This document shows, one piece after another, positions 13,066 to 13,088 of a stretch of 13,088 bases of DNA. A program made the position numbers and the translations under genes. This stretch comes from PWPS01 sp964573145 (lineage in GTDB: Bacteria > Patescibacteriota > Minisyncoccia > Minisyncoccales > PWPS01): the NCBI GenBank assembly GCA_964573145.1, contig CAZNIM010000018.1:1-13088 (forward strand), given 5' to 3'. Below the pieces are notes generated by a model. That model was not told the DNA's origin. It was given only the letters and a program-made list of their open reading frames with translations, and searched no databases. Every line of letters starts with the position of its first letter. The first letter of the stretch is position 1.

Positions 13066-13088
13066 ATATTTCAATTAAAAAATAAAAA

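Noticed and set aside
13066..13074. Longer prepilin start at TTG 13074 (adding three residues)
   Set aside because: ATG at 13065 puts Lys-Gly-Phe at the usual distance from the N-terminus, and there is no ribosome site that favours TTG.
1..13088. CRISPR array, insertion sequence, prophage or integron
   Set aside because: No repeated units, transposase, integrase or terminal inverted repeats were seen; the window is dense housekeeping DNA.

Overview
The window holds sixteen genes, all on the minus strand, so transcription runs right to left from about 13070 to 1. Base composition is fairly AT-rich and genes are very tightly packed: stop/start overlaps of 4 to 11 bases or gaps of 1 to 12 bases inside the operons. 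The gene content is almost purely housekeeping. Several traits point to a member of the Candidate Phyla Radiation (Patescibacteria): a pheT without its OB-fold domain, rplK not followed by rplA, a salvage-type thymidylate cluster, divergent GyrB motifs, and a FISUMP-domain prepilin. UGA behaves as a stop (for example thyA ends in TGA), so the recoded code of Gracilibacteria/Absconditabacteria is not supported. This placement is inference from sequence features, not from a database match.

Layout, in transcription order. (1) 13065-12058: an exported type IV prepilin-like protein with a C-terminal FISUMP-type domain. (2) 11975-6985: pheS-pheT-gyrB, driven by a promoter whose predicted start site is at or next to the pheS ATG, so the mRNA looks leaderless. 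(3) 6980-692: a long operon secE-nusG-rplK, then dCMP deaminase, a P-loop NMP-kinase-like protein, tmk, thyA, folA, deoC and gatB. Its promoter has a perfect TATAAT, followed at once by a short hairpin with a U6 tract in the secE leader. (4) 690-461: a separate unit with its own promoter, a strong Shine-Dalgarno, a 50-codon TTG-start ORF of unknown function and a clear intrinsic terminator. (5) 459 to the window edge: a near-consensus promoter directly abutting that terminator and driving a lipoprotein gene cut by the window start.

Functionally, the middle operon couples information processing (SecE, NusG, L11) to a thymidylate route: dCMP to dUMP (deaminase), dUMP to dTMP (ThyA), dTMP to dTDP (Tmk), with DHFR regenerating tetrahydrofolate. 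DeoC links deoxyribose-5-phosphate to central carbon. GatB is the core subunit of the Asn/Gln-tRNA amidotransferase. This fits a reduced organism that salvages deoxynucleotides. I see no tRNA, rRNA, CRISPR array, insertion sequence or phage gene. The points most worth a second look are the independent 50-aa gene, the promoter-proximal hairpin before secE, the leaderless pheS, the missing rplA, the lost PheT domain, the acidic residues after the P-loop lysine of both kinases, and the altered phosphate-loop residues of DeoC.
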